Source: Bacillota bacterium
Lineage (GTDB): Bacteria > Bacillota > Clostridia > Peptostreptococcales > Anaerovoracaceae
Direction: 5' to 3'
Length of the DNA: 64,000 bases
Assembly: GCA_023415235.1 (NCBI GenBank)
Contig: JAEZLP010000034.1
Span: 30,184-94,183 of the forward strand
Shown one piece after another: positions 23,790-33,545 of the stretch. The position numbers were made by a program, and so were the translations under genes. How positions within the stretch are numbered: the stretch's first letter is position 1; each line of letters starts with the position of its first letter. The notes under the pieces were generated by a model that did not search any database, was not told where the DNA came from, and worked only from the letters and a program-made list of their open reading frames with translations.

Positions 23790-25073
23790 CTAATTTCCAT
23801 TGATTACAAACTGTTTCAGCCTTCCATAGTCCTTGTTGGATATTTCCGCTTCAAATTCAGTACCGTTTTCCGTATATTCCATCCGGATCACTCTGGTATT
23901 GTCGCAAAGGTAGGAGGAAATATCGCCACGGTCATAGGGAACCAGCATGGATACCAGGATCCTGTCAGAAAACAGCTTTTCCTTGATCCGCTCCACCAGC
24001 TGATCGATATGATCGCCCCTGGTAGCGGATACATACACAATTTCCTCTCCATTATGGGGCAAGCTGATTTCCTCTGCAATATCGATTTTATTGTAGATCA
24101 TGAGCTTGTCCTTTTCTCCGGCTCCGATTTCCTTTAAAACAGCGTTTGTTACATTAATGTGGAAATCATGGTCCGGGTAGGATGCGTCCACCACATGAAG
24201 AAGGAGATCCGCGTAGGTCACCTCCTCAAGAGTCGCCTTGAAAGCCCTGACCAACGAATGGGGAAGCTTGCTCACAAAGCCGACGGTATCGATGAGGACA
24301 AATTCCTGATTGGTATCGAATTTCACATTTCTCTGCGCTGTATCCAGCGTTGCAAAGAGCATATCCTTTTCAAAGACGCTCTTTTCCTCTTTTTCCGCAA
24401 GCTGAAGCAGCCGGTTCATCAACGCGGATTTTCCGGAGTTAGTGTATCCGACCAAAGCTACAACCGGAATTCCAGACTTCTGGCGCTTTGACCTTTGGGT
24501 GCTGCGATTGCTCTTTACCTCCGCCAGCTCTTTTTTGATCTCATCCATTCTTTTGGAAATATGACGCCGGTCTGTTTCCAGCTTCTTCTCGCCGGGCCCT
24601 CTGGTCCCAATGCCCCCTCCCAGACGGGAAAGGGATTTCCCGAAGCCGGTCAACCTCGGCAGACGGTACTGGAGCTGCGCCAGTTCCACTTGAAGCTTGC
24701 CTTCCCTTGACACAGCCCGGGCCGCAAAAATATCCAGGATCAGGATGGTTCTGTCGATGACTCTCACGTCAAGCCTCTCCTCAAGATTTCTAAGCTGCAT
24801 GCCGGAAAGCTCATCATTGAAAATCACCATGTCCGCCCCCATGTTAGCGCACATCTCAGCGAGCTCGTCCACCTTGCCCTTGCCGATATAGGTGGCCGTA
24901 TTGGGCCGCTCCTTGTTCTGGATCATCTCGCCTGCCACCTCTACTCCGGCGGCTTCCGCCAGCGCCCAGAGCTCCTCCATGGAATAGGAGATATCCTCCT
25001 CAAGCTGAACCCCGACCAAAATAGCCCGATACTCTTCGTCCTTGATAATTACGTTGTCTTCTGTAAACCGCAA
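23790..25073 (-). CDS. hflX: GTPase HflX
   Basis: 427 residues from a TTG at 25073 with AGAGAGG upstream; a longer frame to 25124 overlaps the region just before yunB's stop and has no better RBS. An N-terminal HflX domain with GKGKVDEL and FNDELSGMQLRNLEE, then coiled GTRGPGEKKLETDRR, then the G domain: GYTNSGKSALMN, DTVGFVSKLPHSLV and NKID. HflX splits stalled or stressed 70S ribosomes. Confidence 0.93.
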   Translation of the reverse strand: MRFTEDNVIIKDEEYRAILVGVQLEEDISYSMEELWALAEAAGVEVAGEMIQNKERPNTATYIGKGKVDELAEMCANMGADMVIFNDELSGMQLRNLEERLDVRVIDRTILILDIFAARAVSREGKLQVELAQLQYRLPRLTGFGKSLSRLGGGIGTRGPGEKKLETDRRHISKRMDEIKKELAEVKSNRSTQRSKRQKSGIPVVALVGYTNSGKSALMNRLLQLAEKEEKSVFEKDMLFATLDTAQRNVKFDTNQEFVLIDTVGFVSKLPHSLVRAFKATLEEVTYADLLLHVVDASYPDHDFHINVTNAVLKEIGAGEKDKLMIYNKIDIAEEISLPHNGEEIVYVSATRGDHIDQLVERIKEKLFSDRILVSMLVPYDRGDISSYLCDNTRVIRMEYTENGTEFEAEISNKDYGRLKQFVINGN

Positions 25074-25126
25074 ATTAACACCTCTCTGCATTTCGCCTAA
25101 CAATATGAATTCATTATACCACATTT

Positions 25127-25813
25127 CTAATTTTCGGGGAAAAAGTTGGTAGCGTCAATGGCGCTTTCCTCCGGTACATTGATATATGCTTCGGGTACTT
25201 CTCCCACAATGATGGCCTCTGCCACCAGAATCGTGTTCTGCACTTCGATATTGTTGATGGAAAAAGGAGCAAGCACTCTGGCCTGACTGTCCATTTGCAG
25301 AAACACCTTGTATTTTGTCTGATTGATCCCCATGCTTTCAAATTCAGTTTTAAAATTTGCCCTCGACATTCCGATAGGCAGCACCTTTAGTTTGATATTG
25401 GGACCGATCTGGGACAAAATCTGACTTCCCACGATACTGCCCACAGGAACGCTCAGCACGACCGCCTCATTCCATTTATACCGGTTCTCCACCGCCTGGT
25501 TCAGCTTCGTCGCAAGATTGTTCATGGCGGTGGTATTGGATTCTACATAGGTTATATTTCCCTCCTGATCGGTTTTTATCGTCAACAATTCGCTGATTTC
25601 TGCATCGGACTTGAATTGTTGATGAACGGAATCGTTTATGATCTGGGTAATCATTGCTTTTACCTTCACCTCGGCAATGGCCGCCACATTGGGCTTGATA
25701 ATTTTTTCCGTAAAAACCACACTATAAATCCCCAGCACCATTAAAAGCACCAGGCAAATGAACCATTTCCCTTTATACCGGTATCGCTTGTCTCCCCTCG
25801 ATCTCCTGCTCAT
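25127..25813 (-). CDS. yunB: Sporulation protein YunB
   Basis: 228 residues. One N-terminal membrane segment (about 17-35) after an Arg/Lys-rich start, then the YunB domain with VPVGSIVGSQILSQIGP and FKTEFESMGINQTKYKVFL. In Bacillus YunB is made in the mother cell and is required for full spore formation. This supports an endospore former. ATG at 25813 is preceded by GGGGG six bases upstream, but that RBS lies in the stem of the hairpin at 25821-25851. Confidence 0.92.
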   Translation of the reverse strand: MSRRSRGDKRYRYKGKWFICLVLLMVLGIYSVVFTEKIIKPNVAAIAEVKVKAMITQIINDSVHQQFKSDAEISELLTIKTDQEGNITYVESNTTAMNNLATKLNQAVENRYKWNEAVVLSVPVGSIVGSQILSQIGPNIKLKVLPIGMSRANFKTEFESMGINQTKYKVFLQMDSQARVLAPFSINNIEVQNTILVAEAIIVGEVPEAYINVPEESAIDATNFFPEN

Positions 25814-25851
25814 AAAAAACCCCCATGTAATCTAGAATATGATACATGGGG
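25814..25851 (-). terminator. Terminator-like hairpin between codY and yunB
   Basis: Minus strand: CCCCATGTA (25843-25851), 13-base loop, TACATGGGG (25821-25829), then G and six T running directly into the yunB ATG. It would end codY transcription, and its second arm holds the only RBS for yunB. Confidence 0.75.
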
Positions 25852-25921
25852 CTTTATTGTGACACTTATTTGCAGTTTTCTTTTTGCGTCTTTTCATGGC
25901 TTGGATTGTTTTCAATCTGCT

Positions 25922-26701
25922 CTAGACTTCCAGCTTTTCCAGCTCATCCATAAATTTCCCGTTGAGGATCTTGATATGGGTTCCCTTCATTCCCAGGGAA
26001 CGGGACTCGATCACGCCGGCGCTTTCCAGTTTCCTCAGCGCGTTGACGATAACAGACCTGGTGATCCCGGACCTGTCGGCGATCTTGCTGGCGACAAGAA
26101 GCCCCTCCGTGCCCTTCAGCTCGGAGAAAATTTGCTGAACCGCTTCAATTTCCGAATAGGACAACGTACCGATAGCCATCTGAACCACGGCCCTCTTTCT
26201 TGCATCCTCCTCGATCTCAAGAGTTTTCCGTCTCTGTATTTCAAGTCCTACAACCGTAGCTCCGTATTCGCCAAGAACCAGGTCCTCGTCGGTAAATTCC
26301 GGTTTGTATCTGGTCAGAATCAGAGTTCCAAGCCTCTGCCCGCCCCCAAGAATCGGAATAATCGTATGAAGCTTGTCATAGGTGTCATAATCGTATTTAA
26401 AGATTTCCAGCGCTTCTTCCGCCTTAAGATTAGCCTCCGTTTCAACCACCTTGAGCAGGGCTTCGTTGTATTCGTTGGGGAATTTCTCGCTGCCTGTCTC
26501 CGGGTCAGTAATGGTAGAGCTGTCCGATTTAATTTTATAATGAACTCCGATCACCTTTCCTCTTCTGTTTGCAATGTAGACGTTAGCATCCATCAGATCA
26601 CTCAGGATTCCGCAAAGGTCATTAAAAGAAAACATCCCTGAGGCGCTTTCCTGCAGAACCCAGTTCAGTTTTCTTACCTTGGTAAGTATATCCCTTTCCA
26701 T
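25922..26701 (-). CDS. codY: GTP-sensing global regulator CodY
   Basis: 259 residues from ATG at 26701 with GGAGG seven bases upstream; the frame continues upstream but this start gives the exact family length. An N-terminal GAF domain (about 1-155) binds branched-chain amino acids, a central linker helix carries the GTP-sensing region, and a C-terminal winged helix (about 180-255) contains ASKIADRSGITRSVIVNALRKLES. CodY represses amino-acid uptake and biosynthesis genes in rich conditions. Located after hslUV in the conserved Firmicutes order but separated by a terminator and promoter. Confidence 0.96.
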   Translation of the reverse strand: MERDILTKVRKLNWVLQESASGMFSFNDLCGILSDLMDANVYIANRRGKVIGVHYKIKSDSSTITDPETGSEKFPNEYNEALLKVVETEANLKAEEALEIFKYDYDTYDKLHTIIPILGGGQRLGTLILTRYKPEFTDEDLVLGEYGATVVGLEIQRRKTLEIEEDARKRAVVQMAIGTLSYSEIEAVQQIFSELKGTEGLLVASKIADRSGITRSVIVNALRKLESAGVIESRSLGMKGTHIKILNGKFMDELEKLEV

Positions 26702-26770
26702 ATCGTTCCTCCGTACTTTTTCTATGTTGATTCTTCCATAGTGGTTGTTTTGCTTTTTTCTAACAGATGT

Positions 26771-26799
26771 ATTATATCTGAAATTTTGAAAAGAGAAAA
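26771..26799 (-). promoter_or_regulatory. Possible codY promoter
   Basis: Minus strand TATAAT (26771-26776) with a poor -35 (TTTTCT) 17 bases upstream, about 70 bases before the codY start. The sequence overlapping the -10, AAATTTCAGATATAA, matches the CodY-box consensus at 10 of 15 positions, so autoregulation is possible but unproven. Confidence 0.45.
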
Positions 26800-26898
26800 G
26801 ATATTTTTTTGATTGTTCAAAAAATTTTCCCACTTTGACACAATTGAGGGTGGAAATGTACTGGTTTGCGGTATTACCTTTTCTCCGGTTATCCTGAA

Positions 26899-26929
26899 TA
26901 AAAAAAGAGTACCCCGTTTCGGGGTACTC
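26899..26929 (-). terminator. Terminator of the yraN-hslU operon
   Basis: Perfect 10-bp stem GAGTACCCCG/CGGGGTACTC (26907-26929), loop of three, followed on the minus strand by seven T. Lies nine bases past the hslU stop. Confidence 0.9.
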
Positions 26930-26937
26930 CAACCATA

Positions 26938-28359
26938 CTACAATATGAATTTATCGATATCATCTTGCTGCAGCTTATCTGCAAACTTCTCCTTTACATA
27001 TTCGCAGTCGATTACAATCTCATCCTTTGTCTCATCAGGAAGATTATAGGATATATCCTCAACCAGCTTTTCCATGACCGTATGAAGTCTTCTGGCTCCG
27101 ATATTTTCAGCCTGCTCATTCATTAAGTGGGCTAAAGTGGCAATCTCTTCCACTGCGTCATCCGTGAAGGTTACTTTGATGCCTTCCGTTTCAAGGAGCA
27201 TCTTATGCTGCTTCAGCAAGGCGTTTTCAGGCACTGTCAGTATCTTGATGAAATCTTCCTTCGTCAAATTTTCAAGCTCAACTCTTACTGGAAATCTTCC
27301 CTGAAGTTCGGGGATCAGGTCCGTCGGCTTTGAAATGTGGAACGCGCCGGCGCCGATGAACAACATATGGTCTGTTTTTACCGGGCCGTACTTTGTGTTG
27401 ACGACGCTACCCTCCACGATCGGCAGAATATCTCTCTGCACTCCTTCTTTTGAAACATCTCCTCCGATGCGATAGCTCTCATTGGAAGCGATTTTATCGA
27501 TCTCGTCGATGAAGATGATCCCATTTTGCTCTGCATTTTCCAGCGCCTCCGCCGTTACCTGCTCCATATCGATCAGGTTCTGAGCTTCCTGGTCCCTGAG
27601 AATCTTTCTCGCGTCTTTGACCCTCATCTTCTTCTTTTTCTTTTTCTGAGGCATCATATCTCCGAAAATGCTTCCAAGGCTGATGCTCATGCCCTCCTGC
27701 AAGTCAAGATTGTTTGCCGGCGGATTGTCGTTGACCTCGATTTCAATATACTGATCTTCGAGCAGCCCTTCCTTCAGCTGTTGTCTGACCTGTTCCCTGG
27801 CAAGCTCAATATCTGACTGTTCTGTGGCAGGCTCTTCTTTTTGTTCCGGTTTCTGCTGATTGACCTGGAAGCCGCCGCCCAGAATAAAATCGAAGGGCCC
27901 TCTTACTCCCCCCGAGCTTTGCGATGTTTTCTTCTTCCCGGGGATGATCGCCTCAATGATCTTCTCTTCCACTATGATATCAGCCACAGAATACTTTTCC
28001 TGAAGCCTTTTTTGCTTGTTCATCCGAATGGAGGCCTCAACCAGGTCCCTGACCATGGATTCCACATCTTTTCCCACATATCCAACCTGGCTGTATTTGG
28101 ACGCTTCCACCTTCACGAACGGAGCATCTGCCAGTTTGGCGAGCCGCCGTGCAATTTCAGTTTTTCCTACTCCCGTAGAACCGATCATTAAAATGTTCTT
28201 TGGCGTGATTTCTTCTCTCATCTCTTCAGGAAGCAGGCTTCTGCGGTATCTGTTTCTCAGGGCGACCGCGACGGACTTTTTCGCACTGCTTTGCCCAATA
28301 ATATATTTATCAAGCTCCTCGACAATTTCTTTCGGGGTCATCTGATATAACGTGGTCAT
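26938..28359 (-). CDS. hslU: ATP-dependent protease ATPase subunit HslU (ClpY)
   Basis: 473 residues from ATG at 28359 (GGAGGG eight bases upstream); the TTG at 28365 is too close to that RBS. AAA+ motifs: GSTGVGKTEIARRLA (Walker A), IIFIDEIDKIA (Walker B), GRFPVRVEL (sensor/arginine finger region) and GARRLHTVME. The intermediate I domain (about 110-245) includes a Lys-rich stretch. It unfolds substrates for HslV and ends in the FIL tail that docks into HslV. Overall arrangement hslV-hslU is standard. Confidence 0.96.
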   Translation of the reverse strand: MTTLYQMTPKEIVEELDKYIIGQSSAKKSVAVALRNRYRRSLLPEEMREEITPKNILMIGSTGVGKTEIARRLAKLADAPFVKVEASKYSQVGYVGKDVESMVRDLVEASIRMNKQKRLQEKYSVADIIVEEKIIEAIIPGKKKTSQSSGGVRGPFDFILGGGFQVNQQKPEQKEEPATEQSDIELAREQVRQQLKEGLLEDQYIEIEVNDNPPANNLDLQEGMSISLGSIFGDMMPQKKKKKKMRVKDARKILRDQEAQNLIDMEQVTAEALENAEQNGIIFIDEIDKIASNESYRIGGDVSKEGVQRDILPIVEGSVVNTKYGPVKTDHMLFIGAGAFHISKPTDLIPELQGRFPVRVELENLTKEDFIKILTVPENALLKQHKMLLETEGIKVTFTDDAVEEIATLAHLMNEQAENIGARRLHTVMEKLVEDISYNLPDETKDEIVIDCEYVKEKFADKLQQDDIDKFIL

Positions 28360-28383
28360 TTTCAATACCCTCCTTCCTCTTCC

Positions 28384-28923
28384 TTACAGTTTTTCCACGG
28401 AAATATTGTTGTTGGTATAAACGCAAATCGAAGCAGCGATACCTAAAGCCTCCCTAACGATTTCCTCCGCGCTCATATCCGTGTGCTTATAAAGCGCGTG
28501 GGCTGCCGCATAGGCGTAGTTGCCTCCGGAACCGATGGCGATGAAGTTCTCATCCGGTTCAATAACTTCTCCATTGCCGGAAATGACCAGCAGACTTTCC
28601 TTGTCCGCCGCCACCATCAGCGCTTCAAGATTTCGCATCACCTTGTCCGACCTCCAGGTCTGTGCCAGGGCTACCGCTGCGCGCTTCAAATTGCCGGAGT
28701 GCTCCTCCAGCTTCTTTTCAAATTTCTCAGTCAGCGTAAATGCGTCGGACACCGATCCGGCAAACCCGGTTACAACTGTATTTTTATATATCTTTCGAAC
28801 CTTTTTTGCAGTCTGTTTCATGATGGAATTCTGTCCCATAGTGACCTGTCCATCTCCCCCGATACAGATGTCATTCTCATTTCGTCTGACAGCTACGATT
28901 GTTGTAGCATGAAAGTCTCCCAT
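28384..28923 (-). CDS. hslV: ATP-dependent protease peptidase subunit HslV (ClpQ)
   Basis: 179 residues. The N-terminus MGDFHATTIVAVRR carries a short propeptide before the Thr-Thr pair, the expected N-terminal nucleophile after processing, followed by GGDGQVTMGQ and the Lys-rich KQTAKKVRKIY. This is the proteasome-like peptidase that works with HslU. It keeps a threonine nucleophile context, unlike the Ser-type ClpQ of Bacillus subtilis. 24 bases separate it from hslU. Confidence 0.95.
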   Translation of the reverse strand: MGDFHATTIVAVRRNENDICIGGDGQVTMGQNSIMKQTAKKVRKIYKNTVVTGFAGSVSDAFTLTEKFEKKLEEHSGNLKRAAVALAQTWRSDKVMRNLEALMVAADKESLLVISGNGEVIEPDENFIAIGSGGNYAYAAAHALYKHTDMSAEEIVREALGIAASICVYTNNNISVEKL

Positions 28924-28952
28924 ACTGTTACCTCCCTATAAAATGAATCACA

Positions 28953-31025
28953 TTATTCTTTATACCCGCATTCAGGATTGGAACACATATAACTGGTGGT
29001 CCTTGTCTTTTTCTCCATCAGCAAAGAGGAGCATTTAGGACATTTCTTATCGACCGGTTTGTTCCAATAAAGCTTGTTGCATTCGGGATAACCGCTGCAG
29101 CCATAGAATACGCGGCCTTTTTTACTCTTTCTCGCAATGATGTCCTTCCCGCAGTCAGGACATTTGACGTCGATCTTGCTGAGGATGGGCTTGGTGTTTT
29201 TACATTCCGGATAGCCGGAGCATGCCAGAAACTCACCAAATCGGCCATGTTTTTTGACCATCTGTTTTCCGCAGACCTCGCAAATCTCATCAGTCAGTTC
29301 ATCCTCTATGGTGACCTTTTCGATGGCCTCATCGGCGACCTTAAGCTCCTGTTCCAGAATTTTATAGAATTCACCGACGATTGATTTCCACTCGATATTT
29401 TTTACCTCGATATCATCCAATTTCTCTTCCATGTCGGCGGTAAATCCGGCATCCACGATTTCCTTGAAGTAGGTTTCCATGAGATCCGTCACGATAAATC
29501 CCAACTCCGTCGGTTTCAGCATCTTTTTTTCCCGGGTGATGTATTTCCGCTCAATCAGAGTGGCGATGATGGGGGCATAGGTGCTCGGCCTGCCGATATC
29601 CTTGTCTTCAAGCTCTTTTACCAGTGTTGCTTCGCTGTAACGGGAAGGCGGCTGGGTAAAATTCTGCTCGCTGAGAATGTCCGTCTGATTGGGGCGGTCC
29701 CCCTCCTGGATATGAGGAAGCATTTTTTCCTCATCCTCTTCATTAATATTATTATATATTTTCAGATAACCGTCAAATTTCAATTTGGAACCGGTGGCCC
29801 TAAAGGTGTATTCCCCGTTGACGATCTCCGCGCTGATGCTGTCATAAACTGCGGGGGCCATTCTGCTGGCAACGAAACGGGACCAAATCAGACGGTAAAG
29901 ATTATACTGATCCTTGGTCAGAGAATCCTTGATTTCATCAGGGTGCAGCGTTACATCACTGGGACGGATCGCTTCATGGGCATCCTGCACATCCTTCTTC
30001 TTGTTGGAATAGACGTTGTTTCCCAGATAGGAAGCTGAAAAACTATTTTTAATATATTCGGTAACCGCCTGTTGTGCCTCATCGGATATTCTGACGGAGT
30101 CGGTACGGATATAGGTAACCAGACCCACAGTTCCGTAGCCCTTGATTTCGATTCCTTCATAGAGCTGCTGAGCAATGAGCATTGTTTTTTTCGTATAATA
30201 GCCCAGCTTGTTGGAAGCCTCCTGCTGCAGACTGCTTGTGGTGAAGGGAGGGTTCGGCTTTTTAATTCTTTCCTTTTCCTCAATCTTCTGAATCACATAC
30301 CCCTTTGGATCCAGCGCGGACAACACTTTGTCTGCCTCCGCCTTGGAAGACACAGGCAGCTTCTTTCCCTGATACTCAGTCAGTTTGGCGGGAAATGGCT
30401 TCTGTTTTTCCTTTCCTTTTGCTGCGTTCTGCAGGATAGCGGTAATATTCCAGTATTCCTTCGGGACAAAGTCCAGGATGGCCTTCTCCCTGTCGCATAT
30501 GATTTTAAGCGCTGCCGATTGAACGCGGCCGGCGCTCAAGCCTCTTCTGATCTTTCGCCAGAGAAGGGGGCTGATCTTGTAGCCCACCAGCCGGTCCAGC
30601 ACGCGTCTGGCCTGCTGGGCATCCACCAGCTTTTTATCAATTGCTCTCGGATGCTTCACAGCATTTTGGATGGCATTCTTGGTAATTTCGTTGAATACAA
30701 TCCTGCAGGGCTCATTTTCATCGATTCCAAGCAAATAAGCAATGTGCCAGGAAATTGCCTCGCCTTCGCGGTCGGGGTCGGTTGCGAGATAGACTTTGCC
30801 CGCGTCCTTTGCTTCCTTTTTCATTGCTTTGATTACATCGCCTTTTCCTCTTATGGATATATATTCAGGTTCAAAGTTGTTTTCAATATTGATTCCCAGC
30901 TTGCTTTTCGGTAGATCCCTTATGTGGCCGACCGATGCGACCACCTTGTATTTGCTTCCCAGGAACTTGCCAATGGTCTTCGCTTTCGATGGAGATTCCA
31001 CGATTACAAGATTTTTATCGGCCAT
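28953..31025 (-). CDS. topA: DNA topoisomerase I
   Basis: 690 residues from ATG at 31025, preceded by AAAGGAGG. TOPRIM domain with VESPSKAKTIGKFLG and ATDPDREGEAISWH, active-site Tyr in GLVTYIRTDSVRIS (about residue 300), and three C-terminal four-cysteine zinc fingers (about 570-690), each with CxxC...CSGYPEC or CSNPEC. It relaxes negative supercoils. The gene follows dprA in the usual Firmicutes order; trmFO and xerC, often between topA and hslV, are missing here. Confidence 0.96.
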   Translation of the reverse strand: MADKNLVIVESPSKAKTIGKFLGSKYKVVASVGHIRDLPKSKLGINIENNFEPEYISIRGKGDVIKAMKKEAKDAGKVYLATDPDREGEAISWHIAYLLGIDENEPCRIVFNEITKNAIQNAVKHPRAIDKKLVDAQQARRVLDRLVGYKISPLLWRKIRRGLSAGRVQSAALKIICDREKAILDFVPKEYWNITAILQNAAKGKEKQKPFPAKLTEYQGKKLPVSSKAEADKVLSALDPKGYVIQKIEEKERIKKPNPPFTTSSLQQEASNKLGYYTKKTMLIAQQLYEGIEIKGYGTVGLVTYIRTDSVRISDEAQQAVTEYIKNSFSASYLGNNVYSNKKKDVQDAHEAIRPSDVTLHPDEIKDSLTKDQYNLYRLIWSRFVASRMAPAVYDSISAEIVNGEYTFRATGSKLKFDGYLKIYNNINEEDEEKMLPHIQEGDRPNQTDILSEQNFTQPPSRYSEATLVKELEDKDIGRPSTYAPIIATLIERKYITREKKMLKPTELGFIVTDLMETYFKEIVDAGFTADMEEKLDDIEVKNIEWKSIVGEFYKILEQELKVADEAIEKVTIEDELTDEICEVCGKQMVKKHGRFGEFLACSGYPECKNTKPILSKIDVKCPDCGKDIIARKSKKGRVFYGCSGYPECNKLYWNKPVDKKCPKCSSLLMEKKTRTTSYMCSNPECGYKE

Positions 31026-31083
31026 TTTAAGCCTCCTTTTAATGTGTTTACTATTACAAGAACAGATTATATGCACAAAATTT

Positions 31084-31980
31084 TTATTTTGCAATAAAAA
31101 TTTTTCCCAAAGCTGTCTGCAGCAGACCCTTCATCTCTAAAATCGTTATCATCGCATTCACTTCCGAGGGGAGTTTGCCGGCAGCTTTGCATATGGCGTC
31201 GGTGGTCGTTTCTCCTGACTCAAGAATCAAATCATAAATTATCTTTTCGTCCTTTCCAAGCTCCGATTTCAGGATGAAAGAAGGAGACTTTCTTTTCATT
31301 CCCAGCTCGTCAATAATGTCGTCAAACACGATCAGCGGCGTTGCGCCGTCTTTGATCAGCTTGTTGGTGCCGAAACTGTACATACTATTTATATTCCCTG
31401 GCAAAGCGTAAATATTCCTTCCTTGTTCCGCCGCACATTCGGCGGTGATCAGCGAACCGCTTGATAGTCCGGCTTCCACAATGATGGTTCCGATGCAAAG
31501 GCCACTGATAATCCGGTTTCGCGCGGGGAACCGATAAGGAAGAGGAGGAGTGCCGGGCTCGTATTCGGAAAGAAGCAAGCCTTCCTTTAATATATCTTCC
31601 CTGAGGCCTTTGTTGGAATCTGGATAACAGATATCAACGCCGCAGCCTAGAACGGCTATGGTCTTTCCACGGTTTTCCACCGCTCCCCTGTGGGCATAAG
31701 AGTCGATGCCATAAGCCAGCCCGCTGACCACGACAACTTCGTATTCGGACAGTTTCCGTGCAAATCCGTATGAGGCCCATTTCCCGTAGGACGTGGCTTT
31801 CCTTGCGCCGACTACAGCAACAGCCGGCTTGCTGGCCAGGCTGATATCTCCAGCGTAAAACAGCTTTTCCGGCGGATTTTCGATGTAGTTCAGCAGCTCG
31901 GGATAGTCCGGGTCTCCTATTTTCACTTCACCGATCCCTTCCGTTTTGATTGGGTTATATCTTATACTCATCCTTTTCAC
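31084..31980 (-). CDS. dprA: DNA processing protein DprA (Smf)
   Basis: 298 residues. Rossmann-like DprA domain with AVVGARKATSYGKW, VSGLAYGIDSYAHRGA and FPARNRIISGL, followed by a C-terminal winged-helix domain (about 235-298). Loads RecA onto incoming single-stranded DNA during transformation. It lacks a long N-terminal SAM domain, so it is slightly shorter than many homologues. The GTG start at 31980 overlaps the yifB stop; ATG at 31971 is an alternative. Confidence 0.93.
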   Translation of the reverse strand: MKRMSIRYNPIKTEGIGEVKIGDPDYPELLNYIENPPEKLFYAGDISLASKPAVAVVGARKATSYGKWASYGFARKLSEYEVVVVSGLAYGIDSYAHRGAVENRGKTIAVLGCGVDICYPDSNKGLREDILKEGLLLSEYEPGTPPLPYRFPARNRIISGLCIGTIIVEAGLSSGSLITAECAAEQGRNIYALPGNINSMYSFGTNKLIKDGATPLIVFDDIIDELGMKRKSPSFILKSELGKDEKIIYDLILESGETTTDAICKAAGKLPSEVNAMITILEMKGLLQTALGKIFIAK

Positions 31981-33533
31981 AGCCCCCGATACATTTTGTC
32001 CAGGCTCCTGTACTGGATCGCTTCTGCAATATGCTTGACCTTGATTTGATCGGCGCCCTCCATATCCGCAATGGTTCTTCCCATTTTAATAATTTTATCA
32101 TGAGCCCTTGCGCTGAGTGACAGCTGGTGATAAGCGGCTTCCATCAGGCCTTTTGTTTCCTTGTCCAACGGGCAGTAATTTTTCATCAGTCCGGGAGTCA
32201 GCTGGGAATTGTATGAGATTTCTTCCTTTTTATATCGCTCCAGCTGAATCAATCTCGCCGCTTCCACCTCCTGGCGCATGAGCTCCGAATTCCGTACAGG
32301 GCGTGGGGGAACATCCGTGTCCCCCTCTTCCATCCCCGCAAGCTCCCTGTATTTCACCGGCATAATCTCAAGATGCATGTCGATCCGATCAAGTAAAGGT
32401 CCTGAGATTTTTGACAGATAGCTTCGGATTTGATAGGGACTGCAGGTGCATTCATGGGTGGGATCTCCGTAATACCCGCAGGGACAGGGGTTCATGGATG
32501 CCAGCAGTAAAAACTTGGAAGGAAATGTGGCGCAGCCTTTGACCCTTGTGATCGTGACCCGTTCATCCTCCAGCGGCTGTCTGAGCATTTCAAGCACGTA
32601 ACGGTTGAATTCCGGCAATTCGTCCAGGAACAGAACGCCGTAGTGAGCCAGCGAAACCTCTCCCGGCTTCGGATTTCCGCCTCCGCCTACCAAGGCGGCA
32701 GCCGATATGGTGTGATGGGGAGAACGAAACGGCCTTGCTGTAATCATGGGGCGGTCAGGGGGCAGCTCACCGGCAACACTGTATATTTTAGTCACTTCCA
32801 GCCTTTCCTCATAGGTCATCGCCGGAAGAATCCCGGCCATTCGCCTTGCCATCATGGTTTTCCCCGCTCCGGGCGGTCCGATGAGAAGCGCATTATGGGA
32901 GGCGGCCGCTGCAATCTGCAGGGCTCTTTTCACCGATTCCTGTCCCGCAACGTCGCAAAAATCAGGTTCTTTCCGGATTGCTTCCCGTTCTTTGACCCGC
33001 TTCACAAAAGGTTGGATTTCATAATCGCCTTCAAAGAACGCAGCAATCTCTTTCAAGCTTTCCACCGGGTAAAGCAGCATATCATCGATGGCGGATGCCT
33101 CCTCCGCGTTGGTTTTAGGGAGAATCACCTTTTGAATTCCATGATTCCGAAGGCCGATCACGAGGGGCAGTACACCACGGATCGGTTTTATGCTTCCGTC
33201 CAGCGACAATTCACCGAGGAAGGCGTATTCCTGTGCCCTGTCTCCCCTGATCAAGCCCGTAGAGGTCATGATCCCCACTGCAATGGGCAGGTCAAAATGG
33301 GTTCCTTCCTTCCTCGTTCCAGCCGGCACCAGGTTGATGGTGATCCTTTTTGCCGGAAATTTGAATTTGGAGTTTACGATAGCAGCCCGTATTCTCTCTT
33401 TTGACTCCCGGACGGTGGCATCGGGCAGCCCGACCACATTGAAAGCCGGAAGTCCCGGGGATAAGTCCGTCTCCACGATGACTCTGTCCGAAGCCAGACC
33501 GTAAAGTGTTCCGCTCAATATCTGTGAATACAT
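31977..33533 (-). CDS. yifB: YifB/ComM family Mg-chelatase-like AAA ATPase
   Basis: 518 residues. An N-terminal ChlI-like domain (about 20-145), then the AAA+ core with GPPGAGKTMMARR (Walker A) and LFLDELPEFNRY (Walker B), a cysteine cluster MNPCPCGYYGDPTHECTC around 325-345, and a C-terminal helical domain. ComM homologues are branch-migration helicases promoting recombination of transformed DNA, which suits the adjacent dprA. Confidence 0.93.
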   Translation of the reverse strand: MYSQILSGTLYGLASDRVIVETDLSPGLPAFNVVGLPDATVRESKERIRAAIVNSKFKFPAKRITINLVPAGTRKEGTHFDLPIAVGIMTSTGLIRGDRAQEYAFLGELSLDGSIKPIRGVLPLVIGLRNHGIQKVILPKTNAEEASAIDDMLLYPVESLKEIAAFFEGDYEIQPFVKRVKEREAIRKEPDFCDVAGQESVKRALQIAAAASHNALLIGPPGAGKTMMARRMAGILPAMTYEERLEVTKIYSVAGELPPDRPMITARPFRSPHHTISAAALVGGGGNPKPGEVSLAHYGVLFLDELPEFNRYVLEMLRQPLEDERVTITRVKGCATFPSKFLLLASMNPCPCGYYGDPTHECTCSPYQIRSYLSKISGPLLDRIDMHLEIMPVKYRELAGMEEGDTDVPPRPVRNSELMRQEVEAARLIQLERYKKEEISYNSQLTPGLMKNYCPLDKETKGLMEAAYHQLSLSARAHDKIIKMGRTIADMEGADQIKVKHIAEAIQYRSLDKMYRGL

Positions 33534-33545
33534 ATTTCTATCCTC

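Noticed and set aside
30072..30914. 280-residue plus-strand frame opposite topA
   Set aside because: Shadow frame of topA with Cys/Leu-rich random composition.
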